Assembly (NCBI GenBank): GCA_945863875.1
Contig: CAMBBS010000016.1
Span: 41,650-105,649 of the forward strand
Source: Desulfopila aestuarii DSM 18488
GTDB lineage: Bacteria; Desulfobacterota; Desulfobulbia; Desulfobulbales; Desulfocapsaceae
Direction of reading: 5' to 3'
Length of the DNA stretch: 64,000 bases
Positions 9,393 through 17,852 of this stretch are shown here, in pieces (the first letter of the stretch is position 1; every line of letters begins with the position of its first letter). Below the pieces are notes generated by a model that saw only the letters and a program-made list of their open reading frames with translations, was not told the DNA's origin and ran no database searches. Both the position numbers and the translations under genes were made by a program.

Positions 9393-10604
9393 TTATTTTT
9401 CGTGGACATAAAACGGCCATTTATGAAAAAACCACTCATTCCAGAGCAGGGGAATAATCCACCAGAAATTCCAGACCAGTGACTCACCGTGCGCAAACCG
9501 GTGTGAGAGCTCGGTCATGTGATGATTCCCCAGGGCCCAGTGACCAAAATTGCCGTAATAGAATACCCAGTAGCTCGCAGCGGCAAACAGTAACACCCCG
9601 ACCGTTCGCACGAAAAAGGCCGACCAGGCGTCCTTGTCCAAACCAAAGGCGATGTCATCGAAATAATGATGCCATATCAAAAACGGTATCAAGGTAAATC
9701 CGGCAATTTCTGCCGAGTGAATCCAGAAAAATCGTTGAACTTCGGCAAGTCCCTTGGCTTCTTCCAAAAGTTTGAACGTTTCCGCCGGGACCCACATGGG
9801 GATGATTGATTTACAGAAAAGAGCTAAGAGATAGGCGAGAATAAAGGAAAGAATGACGGAGACAATCCCTTTCCACGGCTGCGGAAGAGTAATGAGCGTC
9901 CAGGGCTTCATCCGCCAGACGTTAGGCGTCATAAAGAGAATGACAATTGCCCATTCCCACCAGCCAAAAACCCAGTGTACATGCGAAGTTCCGCCGATAC
10001 CAACCCACCAGGACGGATTGAGCGCCGGTCCGGGCAAGACTGAACCAAAAAAAGGCACGATGAGCACCGCATAACAAAATACCGTTAACAAAGAGCCCCA
10101 GCCGAGCTCGGCAAAGCCGGCTGCAGGTTGCGGGATATTACTCGGCTGTACAGGCCATTTGCCGAAAAAGATTGTCGAAACAGGATAGGTATAAAAGCCT
10201 ATCAGGACAAAACAGACTACGGCGACCTGCCCTAATATTACCGGTTTGCCGATGGCCTCAAGGCCATAATAGCTCATAAAATTGAGCCCTATCCCCAGAA
10301 CGCGGTAAAAGAGCACATCTATGACGAACCAGACGAGGATTAAATTGACTATGGTCATGATGATTCCGCGCTTGGGCTGCTCAATATTCTGAAAAGGCCA
10401 GTCGGCGAGAAACATATGTTGCCATATACCTACCAGGATCATCATCGCGAGATACATGACGAAAGGATAGGGAAACCATTTGATCGGCCCTCGCGGATCA
10501 CTGAAGATGAACCAGGTCACCAAGGCAATGGCCAAGAACACGCCAAACGAAATAATTCCCGTGAGAGGTTGACCCCATCTCGGTTTTAAAGCACCTGCTG
10601 CCAT
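9393..10604 (-). CDS. Polytopic membrane protein with internal repeats, function unknown
   Basis: A 403-residue integral membrane protein with about ten hydrophobic segments, rich in Trp and His. I do not recognise the family. The short motif x-Q-P-x-x-G, leading into a transmembrane segment, occurs four times: GQPLTG at residues 11-16, EQPKRG at 75-80, PQPAAG at 158-163 and PQPWKG at 241-246. Three of these are preceded by a hydrophobic segment and a short polar WP or KPW stretch. This looks like an ancient duplication of a two-helix unit. The C-terminal third has conserved-looking charged and His-rich spots (WHHYFDD, GNHHMTELSHRF). The ATG follows a strong AGGAGG. It lies upstream of the acyl-CoA ligase on the same strand, so a role in uptake of an organic acid is possible but unproven. 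Confidence 0.85.
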   Translation of the reverse strand: MAAGALKPRWGQPLTGIISFGVFLAIALVTWFIFSDPRGPIKWFPYPFVMYLAMMILVGIWQHMFLADWPFQNIEQPKRGIIMTIVNLILVWFVIDVLFYRVLGIGLNFMSYYGLEAIGKPVILGQVAVVCFVLIGFYTYPVSTIFFGKWPVQPSNIPQPAAGFAELGWGSLLTVFCYAVLIVPFFGSVLPGPALNPSWWVGIGGTSHVHWVFGWWEWAIVILFMTPNVWRMKPWTLITLPQPWKGIVSVILSFILAYLLALFCKSIIPMWVPAETFKLLEEAKGLAEVQRFFWIHSAEIAGFTLIPFLIWHHYFDDIAFGLDKDAWSAFFVRTVGVLLFAAASYWVFYYGNFGHWALGNHHMTELSHRFAHGESLVWNFWWIIPLLWNEWFFHKWPFYVHEK

Positions 10605-11143
10605 ACGCTCCTCCTATTCTATTCATGGTTGGAACAACATATAAGTTCCGGAGAATTTGCCGGAAAACACCTCTTCCGACCAACCGTCCAGACCGCCAAT
10701 ACTCGAATTCATCATTCAACCAGCACACTCCGACTGATCGTTCGGTCGTTTTTTTTACCGTGCCCCCTCCATTCCGGGAAATACTCACAGCGCCAAACCG
10801 ACCAAGCGCTCAATCGCATTGACGATCTTTATTTAATACAGGCAGTTTGTCAATATCTTTTCTTCTTTTCTTCAATACTTCCGAACTATTTTTCATCTTG
10901 GAATTTGCTAATAATTATCAGGAAGTCTCGAATAACCGAGAAGCGCTGAAAACGACGTTCTTCTGGCAATTAAAGGCGGAAGGACAAAAAAAAGGCATCA
11001 GCTAAAGAAGCAGGTGTCATGCGCAGAACCGCACGCCGCAGACGAAGCGGGCAATTTTGCCTGCCCCGCCTGAGCACATTGAGCCCGTCCCCGCAACATC
11101 AGGCAATCGGAGTGTTAGGTGAAGACGATGCAACGGGCAGTCG
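10605..11143. other. 539-base non-coding region upstream of the membrane protein gene
   Basis: No convincing gene. The small open frames on both strands have no ribosome site or recognisable motif. On the minus strand a perfect -35 (TTGACA, complement of 10848-10853) has only a poor -10 about 16-17 bases on. The same stretch is bounded by ATTGAC/GTCAAT (10818-10823 and 10849-10854). Nearer the gene is the partial palindrome at 10731-10748. A run of eight T on the minus strand near 10985-10995 has no clear hairpin in front of it. Confidence 0.5.
10731..10748. promoter_or_regulatory. Possible TetR-type operator palindrome
   Basis: CGACTGATCGTTCGGTCG is an imperfect 18-base palindrome; 14 of 18 positions match its reverse complement. 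It lies about 127 bases before the start of the membrane protein gene. Several TetR regulators of acyl-CoA metabolism bind GACCGA-TCGGTC-like sites, which this resembles. The link to the TetR gene at 112-759 is inference, and I did not find a second clear copy in the window. Confidence 0.3.
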
Positions 11144-12094
11144 TCAACTGACCAGCACGACAGTCCTGTCCTTACAGCGATGGATAAAATCACTGCTCAC
11201 CGAACCAAGAACAATTTCGGCAAGTTTCGATCTGTTTCGCCGGCCGACATAGCACATGGTCGCCGCGCAGGCCTGGGCATGTTTATGCAGCATCTCGCCT
11301 GGTTTGCCAAAAAGCACCGTGGCAACAATTTTCGATTTTTCCACGCCGTCCCGCACGAGAATATTCTCCGCCTCCAGCATGGCGTCATACCCGTTCTCAA
11401 TCATCAGTTGACAATCCAGACCTTTTTTTTCCTGTAAACACGAGGGATCCATGACGTTGACCAGCGACACTTCCTCTATTGCTTCAGTGTTCCTGGCCAG
11501 GAGCACACCCGCCTCCTCGACGGCGCGCAGACAGGTTGAAGATCCATCAATGCCGATCATGATCCGAGCCACAGGAGAGATGCCGCCGGTAAAACCTTCT
11601 TCGCCGACTATATAAAAACCGGCACGAATATGGCGGCCTATTACCCCGTTAAGAACCGTGCCGAAAAAGACGCCCTCCTCCTCGCCTTTTCTGCGGCTCA
11701 TAATCAACGTTGTATATCCTTCACTCTCGCAGATAGCGCTGATTTTTTTTACCGGGTCACCATCTTCGACCCTGACCTTGGCCTTGAGAACAACACCGCT
11801 TTTTTGCAGCAGCTGCTGAATCTTCGCCAGCAGAGGATCGACTTTCTCCTGATAGTGTTTGTCCCGTAGACGCCGCATGACATCAGACGAAAGCACATGA
11901 CCGGCACGAAAATCTATATTGTTGAGATGGGTACTCAGAAAAGATCCGCCGACAACGTGCAGCAGATCAACTTTTTTCAATTCACCGGCCATTGAACTGG
12001 ATATCAGTTCAACAAGCGGCAGGATATTTTTCAAAAGCGCAGAATCTTTTACCGGGAGAAGCAGACAGGTAAAAACCGGAATACTCTTGTCCAT
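11144..12094 (-). CDS. Tandem-domain universal stress protein
   Basis: A 316-residue protein made of two UspA-like domains. The first starts FTCLLLPVKDSALLKNIL; the second starts ARIMIGIDGSSTCLRAVEEA at about residue 180. The second domain keeps IGIDGS, but I do not see a clean G-x2-G-x9-G-S/T ATP-binding signature in it; the closest is CYVGRRNRSKLAEIVLGSVS. The first ends in MSRRKGEEEGVFFGTVLNG. Nucleotide binding is therefore uncertain. The start follows AAAGGAGTTTTGCC. It begins 29 bases after the stop of the NhaD-type transporter on the same strand, so it is probably in that operon and may modulate the transporter, as other Usp proteins beside transporters are proposed to do. Confidence 0.88.
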   Translation of the reverse strand: MDKSIPVFTCLLLPVKDSALLKNILPLVELISSSMAGELKKVDLLHVVGGSFLSTHLNNIDFRAGHVLSSDVMRRLRDKHYQEKVDPLLAKIQQLLQKSGVVLKAKVRVEDGDPVKKISAICESEGYTTLIMSRRKGEEEGVFFGTVLNGVIGRHIRAGFYIVGEEGFTGGISPVARIMIGIDGSSTCLRAVEEAGVLLARNTEAIEEVSLVNVMDPSCLQEKKGLDCQLMIENGYDAMLEAENILVRDGVEKSKIVATVLFGKPGEMLHKHAQACAATMCYVGRRNRSKLAEIVLGSVSSDFIHRCKDRTVVLVS

Positions 12095-12123
12095 GGCAAA
12101 ACTCCTTTATTAGCCAACACCAG

Positions 12124-13923
12124 TTAATAGGCGAGCAGCAGCCACACATTGGCGACACCAACGCTGAGCAGCATAAAGGGAAAGGCCGCCTTCATAAATT
12201 GAAAGAAGCGAATCGGATATCCGGCCGATTCGGCGATGCCCAGGGTAACCACATTGGCGCTGGCGCCGATCATCGTCCCATTACCGCCGAAGCAGGCACC
12301 AAAGGCCAGGGCCCACCACAACACGCCGGATTCCGCCCCGGGAATAACCTGGGTCAGGTAGGCAACAATCGGCAGCATGGTTGCGGTAAACGGAATATTG
12401 TCGACAAAGGCACTCATGATTGCCGACACCCAGAGAATCAGGCAAATGGAGGCCACCAGATTGCCGTGGGCCAGGTAGAGAACCCAGTCGGCGACGATAT
12501 CGAGCATTCCGGTCTCTTCAACCCCGCCGACAAGGATAAACAGAAACATGAAAAACAACAGCGTCGTCCATTCGATGTCTTTTTCGATCAACTCAAGCAT
12601 ATCGATTTTTTTGGTCAACAGGCCAAAACTGAACAGTAGCGCGGCACCGAACAGCGCCGCGATACTGACCTCCATATGCCAGAAACCATGGGTGAGGAAG
12701 AGCGCAACAACAATGGCCATGATCACTATACCAACCCCAAGGAGGGTGGCATCGGTGATTTTATATTCCGCACGCAACTCGATGATAAACTGCTGGATAT
12801 CGTCCACCTTGGCTTTGTTGAATTCCTTACCGAAAAGGTATTTGGAAAAAACGAACAGGAGCACCATGACTATTGCACAGGTCGGCGCGAGATTTTGCAC
12901 AAATTCGACGAAGGTGAGGTTTGCGTAGGAACCGATCATGATATTGGGCGGATCACCGATAAGGGTCGCCGTGCCGCCGATATTAGAGGCGAGAATCTCA
13001 GGAATAAGCAGGGCCAGCGGTGTGATCCCCAACGAGACGGCAATCTGAATAGTCACCGGGGTGAGCAAAAGCATGGTGGTGACATTATCGAGAAAGGACG
13101 AGGCGATAGCGGTAAAAGCCATGAGGATGACGGCCAGCAGCGAGATATTGCCGCGGGCCAGCTGATAACACTTATAGGCGCACCATTGAAAGATCCCGGT
13201 ATGTTTAAGAATACCGACGATGATCATCATGCCCATCAACAAAAAAATGACATTCATATCGATGGCTTTGATGGCGCTTTCGTAGGAAAGGATATGGTAT
13301 TCCGGATTCAGCGTCCCCAAGGTATAAGAAATAACCAACATGGTCGAGGCGCCGAGCATGGCCGCCATTGTTCGGTGCAGCAGCTCGAAGGAAATGAGTA
13401 TATAGGCCAGAACAAAAACGATCGTGGCAATCCAGAAGGCGGGCCCGGCGGTACGCTGAATCTGAATTTCTGCCAGGCCGATGAGGTTTCCGCCATCCTT
13501 GGTCAGTTCATAACCTTTTATTTGATAACTTTTCTTTATAAAACTGGGCTTGTAAGCGGTTATCTCCAGTGTACTGTCATCGGTCACCAGGCCCGCCTGC
13601 AACCATAACCGAACCTGATAACTCCCGTCACTCTCGGTTGTGAGGGAATCGTCCGGCTGACCGTTGCCATTGGCACGAGATATTTTCAGCGGCGTTCCGT
13701 CCAGCAATACCTGAATGTGCGCGGCACCGACGCCGCTGTGGTGCGAGTCGAGAACCTTGCCAAAGAGGTCCACCCGGACTTGTCCCCCAGGATCAACTTT
13801 TTTTTCCGCAGCGACACTCTGCGAACCCAGCAAAGAAAAGAGCATGACCAAAAGAACCAAGACTCGCACCAAAACTCCAGGTGTCACGCGCCGTCGCCGG
13901 CCTCTCATAACCTGCAAAACCAT
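12124..13923 (-). CDS. NhaD/ArsB-type ion transporter with N-terminal extracytoplasmic domain
   Basis: A 599-residue protein. A signal-like hydrophobic stretch (VLVLLVMLFSLLGSQSVAA) is followed by a domain of about 120 residues (GGQVRVDLFGKVLDSHHSG to YKPSFIKKSYQIKGYEL) that resembles a carboxypeptidase-regulatory or Ig-like beta domain. The rest is an ion-transporter-superfamily permease with about 11-12 helices. It has the paired signatures SSFLDNVTTMLLLTPVTIQIA and SAIMSAFVDNIPFTATMLPI seen in NhaD Na+/H+ antiporters and ArsB relatives. Na+/H+ exchange is the most likely activity. Classical NhaD lacks such a beta domain. The start at 13923 is preceded by a G run; ATG five codons further in is an alternative. 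Co-directional with the tandem Usp gene. Confidence 0.85.
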   Translation of the reverse strand: MVLQVMRGRRRRVTPGVLVRVLVLLVMLFSLLGSQSVAAEKKVDPGGQVRVDLFGKVLDSHHSGVGAAHIQVLLDGTPLKISRANGNGQPDDSLTTESDGSYQVRLWLQAGLVTDDSTLEITAYKPSFIKKSYQIKGYELTKDGGNLIGLAEIQIQRTAGPAFWIATIVFVLAYILISFELLHRTMAAMLGASTMLVISYTLGTLNPEYHILSYESAIKAIDMNVIFLLMGMMIIVGILKHTGIFQWCAYKCYQLARGNISLLAVILMAFTAIASSFLDNVTTMLLLTPVTIQIAVSLGITPLALLIPEILASNIGGTATLIGDPPNIMIGSYANLTFVEFVQNLAPTCAIVMVLLFVFSKYLFGKEFNKAKVDDIQQFIIELRAEYKITDATLLGVGIVIMAIVVALFLTHGFWHMEVSIAALFGAALLFSFGLLTKKIDMLELIEKDIEWTTLLFFMFLFILVGGVEETGMLDIVADWVLYLAHGNLVASICLILWVSAIMSAFVDNIPFTATMLPIVAYLTQVIPGAESGVLWWALAFGACFGGNGTMIGASANVVTLGIAESAGYPIRFFQFMKAAFPFMLLSVGVANVWLLLAY

Positions 13924-13968
13924 ACCGCCCCCCCGGGCATAAAGATCTGCCCAACAACTCGATAGTCC

Positions 13969-14712
13969 CTACAGATGAACAAGAAATTTCTTTGCTACAT
14001 CGGCAATTTCATGCGCCTTGTCGTTGCCGTTGATACATCGCCTGGCACCTACGAAATCGGTTTTCGTTTCATCGAGATAGTCGGTAATCCTGCGACCGGT
14101 AAATGTTCCGGTTTTGAAGCCATGGACAAGGACAAACAACGCCACATTGGGCCGCATGGCAATATCCGGTTCATTGACCAGATCAAGGTCGAGCATACTG
14201 GAATATTGCTCGTAGTTGTTCTTCCAGGTCAACTGCACGTAGCCGCGACCATAAAAAGGGTAGTAAGGGAAATGACTCCTGCGCCAGTCCTCGTCCAGCC
14301 AATAGGCTTCCCGTACCGGCTCAAAGGTCTGATTCGTTTCCCATTGCGTTGTCGCCAGGACATAGGCTATCTGGCTATTCATCCCGATGCCCATTGCCCG
14401 GCACGCAGACTTGATTGCCTCAATTGTCCCTTCCTTGCTGGAAAAATCATGATCTTTTCTATCTACGATACCATCAAGTTTTTCCTGCAGTGCCACGACG
14501 GACTGCTTCCCCACAAATTCAGGGTTACCCGAGTAGACGTCGGTTTTGAACTCCGACCAGGAACTCCGCGTCTTCGGGCCGATTAAGCCATCTATTTTCC
14601 CCACCGGGTAGCCAAGAAGGCTCAAGGCTCTTTGCATCTCCTTGAGTTGCTCTTTTGATAATTGCCGAAGCGGTATAGGTCCTGCGATGGACAGCAGTTC
14701 TGCCAGTTTCAT
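13969..14712 (-). CDS. GH19/lysozyme-like muralytic enzyme with peptidoglycan-binding domain
   Basis: A 247-residue protein. Residues 18-60 form a PG_binding_1-type domain (LKEMQRALSLLGYPVGKIDG, then IGPKTRSSW). The rest is a glycoside-hydrolase-19/lysozyme-like domain: TTQWETNQTFEPVREAYW carries the likely catalytic Glu near residue 125, FYGRGYVQLTWKNNY is the family's GRG-QLT motif, and INGNDKAHEIA is the C-terminal substrate-loop motif. It would cleave peptidoglycan or a chitin-like polymer. ATG 14712 follows AGGAGG at ideal spacing; the frame is open to 14775 but lacks such a site. No signal peptide is visible, so it would need a phage-like or secretion-system route to reach the wall. It is 67 bases downstream of the peptidase/hydrolase gene, on the same strand. 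Confidence 0.85.
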   Translation of the reverse strand: MKLAELLSIAGPIPLRQLSKEQLKEMQRALSLLGYPVGKIDGLIGPKTRSSWSEFKTDVYSGNPEFVGKQSVVALQEKLDGIVDRKDHDFSSKEGTIEAIKSACRAMGIGMNSQIAYVLATTQWETNQTFEPVREAYWLDEDWRRSHFPYYPFYGRGYVQLTWKNNYEQYSSMLDLDLVNEPDIAMRPNVALFVLVHGFKTGTFTGRRITDYLDETKTDFVGARRCINGNDKAHEIADVAKKFLVHL

Positions 14713-14779
14713 GGGTTTGCCTCCTGTCAAAAATTTCCCGGTTGATTGTACCTGGCGATATTTTCCAGGTGACAAGACA

Positions 14780-16672
14780 TCAATAGCCCTTCATCTCATC
14801 CTTGGTGAACGGATGTGGCGGATCTGCCTTCAATATCTGCGCCATGATCGTGTTCATTGTCTTGACATCATTGTCGAATCCACCATGCGAAGTACTGGTG
14901 GTTACGCCTTTTTTGCCGTCCGAGTAATGCATCGACAAACCTGGATGCTTGGATAATTTTTTCGCATAGCGCTGCATCCCTAAAAGCGGCATGTCGGTTT
15001 TTCGCTCAAGAGCCCGGGACACCAGATAAAGCAACGATTTTCGGTAGACAAGCGCAACATTGTCATCCAGTTCCAGCTGTTCCGTCAGGTTGAAAATGGA
15101 CAGGGCCGGCAGTTTCACCCTGGTTGTGCCGCTCTTCTCCGCCTGCAGCCGCGGTTCGTAGTGCTCCCGATAAAAATCAATCGAGCAGGCGGGCGCCATC
15201 AAAGAACAACTCTCGATGAGATCGGGACTATCCAGGATATCAAGGGCATTAAGCAGGTGACCAAGCAAAACGGCCCCCGTGCTATGCCCCGCCAGATGGA
15301 TCTTCAAGGGGGTATTCTTCAATACCTCGACAAAGGTCTCGATGACGAAGAGGCCGTCGCTTATTGTATTCTTCTTTTTTTCTGCAAACGGCAGAAAGGC
15401 ATCGCTTTTCATCTCTTCCCAGATGGGTGTAACCGGCTTGCGGGCAAAATCTTCTATCAACAGGTCACTTCGTTCGATCAAGGCGTCCTGCAAATCTCGG
15501 AAAAACCCCCTTGTCCGCACACCACGGAAAGCACGGACAACGGCATCCTTGAGTTCTTCAACCAGGCCGGTGTCATACATGATATGAAAGGGATAGATGC
15601 CGTTACGCTTGAAGCCTTCTTTTAAGGCTCGGATACGTTTTGCCGATGCGGCGGGGTTATTCAAACCACCGTGGGCATAGATGAGCAGGTGGTCATATTT
15701 TTTTTTCTCGGCGTATTCTCTTATAAGCTCAGCAGTTTTCACAATGTCATCGGCCGTACTCCAGTAATCCCCCCGCTGCTTGAATTTGCCGTCATCGAAA
15801 TGGACGAAATGACCGGCTATTTCCAGCCTTTGCGGCGCAGCCTTGGCCGATTCCGCGTCAAAGGTGATCTGACTGCGGGCGGAAAGCCCAAAGATATCCG
15901 GCGTCGGAATGGCCAGCCGAAAGACCCAGCCGTCACTGATGTTTTGCAGCCAGTCTTCATAGAGCCAGATGGCGTACCCCTGTTGACCCCATTTCGGGCC
16001 CCAGGAATTCTGCACGATGAACCCCTGCCTGTTGTAGCCGACAAGAGCGAAGGCGTGACCTCCTTCAATAGTACTCGAAGGGCTTATGACCGCCGGCTCA
16101 TTGCTCTTTGCCGCCTTCGGGCTGAACCAGCCGGAATGAACATCGGCTGAAACAAAGATAGCACCGACCTCATTGAGCGCCGTGTGGTAGTCGTTGATTT
16201 CCGGCCGAAGACGGTAATAGGCGCCAACGGTGCAGTACCTCGCCGCCTTGGCCCGCTCAATGGTCAAGTTTCCCGGGTCGTCGGCGGCATAACGCCAGTC
16301 GCTCTCGCTGCAGACGCCCATATTTTTCCAACCGCGTATTGCACCGCGGCAGCTGGAACCCGCATAATCCTCCCCCGGCCACTCGTCATGCTTTTTGGCC
16401 ATTTCATAGAGCATCCGCGGGCTGGCCTTAAAGTGCAGATCCCTTTTATTGACATTTAAATAATTAATGACCGCTGCCAGACCGAAACCGGTACAGGCGC
16501 CTTCCGTACCCTGGTTGAGAATATCCGTCCCTCCGCGGTTATCGATTTCCGGCTGCAGTTGAATGAGGGCCGGCTCGTACATCCGGTCACGAATATCCGG
16601 GGTATCTTTCCGGGCGTTGAGAATACGTTTTTCACCGGCCACCTTTACACTTGGAAATGAATTTCCTGCCAT
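14780..16672 (-). CDS. Fused papain-like (C1) peptidase and alpha/beta hydrolase
   Basis: A 630-residue two-enzyme protein. Residues about 20-260 form a C1-type cysteine peptidase: oxyanion Gln54 and catalytic Cys60 in LNQGTEGACTGFGLAAVINY, His206 in GGHAFALVGYN, and Asn222 in VQNSWGPKWG. Residues about 325-600 form an alpha/beta hydrolase: oxyanion region LIYAHGGLNN and nucleophile elbow GHSTG with Ser464. His596 in SHGGFDND is a possible catalytic base. The PDIRDRMYEP opening is seen in other C1 peptidases that follow a short propeptide. ATG 16672 follows AGGAGG; the frame is open to 16711. No signal peptide or membrane segment. Its partner gene encodes a wall-degrading enzyme, so a toxin/effector or remodelling cassette is possible. 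The substrate is unknown. Confidence 0.85.
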   Translation of the reverse strand: MAGNSFPSVKVAGEKRILNARKDTPDIRDRMYEPALIQLQPEIDNRGGTDILNQGTEGACTGFGLAAVINYLNVNKRDLHFKASPRMLYEMAKKHDEWPGEDYAGSSCRGAIRGWKNMGVCSESDWRYAADDPGNLTIERAKAARYCTVGAYYRLRPEINDYHTALNEVGAIFVSADVHSGWFSPKAAKSNEPAVISPSSTIEGGHAFALVGYNRQGFIVQNSWGPKWGQQGYAIWLYEDWLQNISDGWVFRLAIPTPDIFGLSARSQITFDAESAKAAPQRLEIAGHFVHFDDGKFKQRGDYWSTADDIVKTAELIREYAEKKKYDHLLIYAHGGLNNPAASAKRIRALKEGFKRNGIYPFHIMYDTGLVEELKDAVVRAFRGVRTRGFFRDLQDALIERSDLLIEDFARKPVTPIWEEMKSDAFLPFAEKKKNTISDGLFVIETFVEVLKNTPLKIHLAGHSTGAVLLGHLLNALDILDSPDLIESCSLMAPACSIDFYREHYEPRLQAEKSGTTRVKLPALSIFNLTEQLELDDNVALVYRKSLLYLVSRALERKTDMPLLGMQRYAKKLSKHPGLSMHYSDGKKGVTTSTSHGGFDNDVKTMNTIMAQILKADPPHPFTKDEMKGY

Positions 16673-16910
16673 ACCCGCCTCCTTTTTTTGATTTTCCAAC
16701 CAAAGCATCAACAGTACGGGGCATTATTGCCATTTTCTATGCGGTCGTTTTTTTAAGTATACTGGAGAGTACCGAAAAAGATTTCTGTTTAACTATCAAT
16801 AGAGGTTATTGTTACAACGAGTTGCAGAAAAATCAAGGAGATGATCAGTAAACGGTCATCAGAACCACATCTGCTTTATTATTGACCTTTACCGAGGGAA
16901 AAATTCGGCC

Positions 16911-17828
16911 TTACAAAGCAGAAAGCCACCGGCTGACAGCTTCACTCACCCCGCCGTTATCGTTTGACGCGACACTCTGAAAAAGTGCTTTTAAAGACGG
17001 CGGACCGTTGGCCACAAGAAAGCCTTGTCCGGCCCAATGGAGCAGGTCTTCGTCATTATAATCGTTGCCGACGGCGCAGACCACCTTCCGCTGCAGGCCA
17101 AGGTTGTCGATGAGCCATTCGACCGCCTGACTTTTGGAAACGGTTGGCGGGAAGATCTCGATCCACATCGACTGACCGTCCAGCGGTGAAGTGGCCTTGA
17201 TGACATTGCACTGTCTGCAGGCAGCGGCAATCGCCGCGGCAACCTCATGGCCGTTATTGCCGTTACGGCTATTCAGGTCGTTATGGCCGGGTACGATACA
17301 GATGATTTCGGTGGCGTCGCCAAAATTAAGCAGGGTTTCAGGGGTTAAAAGTGTGGCGAAATCATTGTAAATTTCCAGTCTCCGGTAAAAATCGGGGTTA
17401 TCGCTGCCATTGTGGCTGTAGTGAAAGTACCGCGTGTCCGGCACCGGTCTGTGGATCATGAAATCGAGTCCGGCATTCTCCAGATAGGCAGCCGCACTGC
17501 GAACGTCGCTGGAACCGAGGGAATTTTTTTTCAAGAGTCTGTTGCCACGGTAATCGAGTATTCCAGCTCCGGTGGAGAAAATAACGTAATCGACGGGAAA
17601 CAAGGTATCGCCCTCCCCATAGCCGAGTTCTTCCATGAGCAGCGCAAAGGAATGGTTCGATCTGCCCGTGGCTGCGGCTACGAGAAAACCCTTCTGCCGC
17701 AGGCGGAAAAGTGCAGCCAGGTCAATCGGCGCAACCCTCTTCTCCGAGGTCAGCAGCGTCCCATCCAGGTCGACGACAAACAACCCCTGGTAACTCTTCA
17801 GGTCATCTCTTTTATTCAACTCGCTCAA
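16911..17828 (-). CDS. Cof-type HAD-superfamily phosphatase
   Basis: A 305-residue haloacid-dehalogenase-superfamily phosphatase. Motif I is VVDLDGTLL, with the nucleophile and acid/base Asp. Motif II is AAATGRSNHS. The motif IV region is AVGNDYNDEDLL. A cap domain sits between, as in the Cof/YbiV subfamily that acts on sugar phosphates and similar metabolites. The substrate cannot be read from sequence. The start is TTG 17828, preceded by GGAGGA at good spacing; no ATG is nearby in frame. It begins 24 bases after the recD stop, so it is probably the last gene of the recCBD operon, though it has no obvious link to recombination. Confidence 0.85.
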   Translation of the reverse strand: MSELNKRDDLKSYQGLFVVDLDGTLLTSEKRVAPIDLAALFRLRQKGFLVAAATGRSNHSFALLMEELGYGEGDTLFPVDYVIFSTGAGILDYRGNRLLKKNSLGSSDVRSAAAYLENAGLDFMIHRPVPDTRYFHYSHNGSDNPDFYRRLEIYNDFATLLTPETLLNFGDATEIICIVPGHNDLNSRNGNNGHEVAAAIAAACRQCNVIKATSPLDGQSMWIEIFPPTVSKSQAVEWLIDNLGLQRKVVCAVGNDYNDEDLLHWAGQGFLVANGPPSLKALFQSVASNDNGGVSEAVSRWLSAL

Positions 17829-17852
17829 AAATGCTCCTCCGGTGTAACTTGT

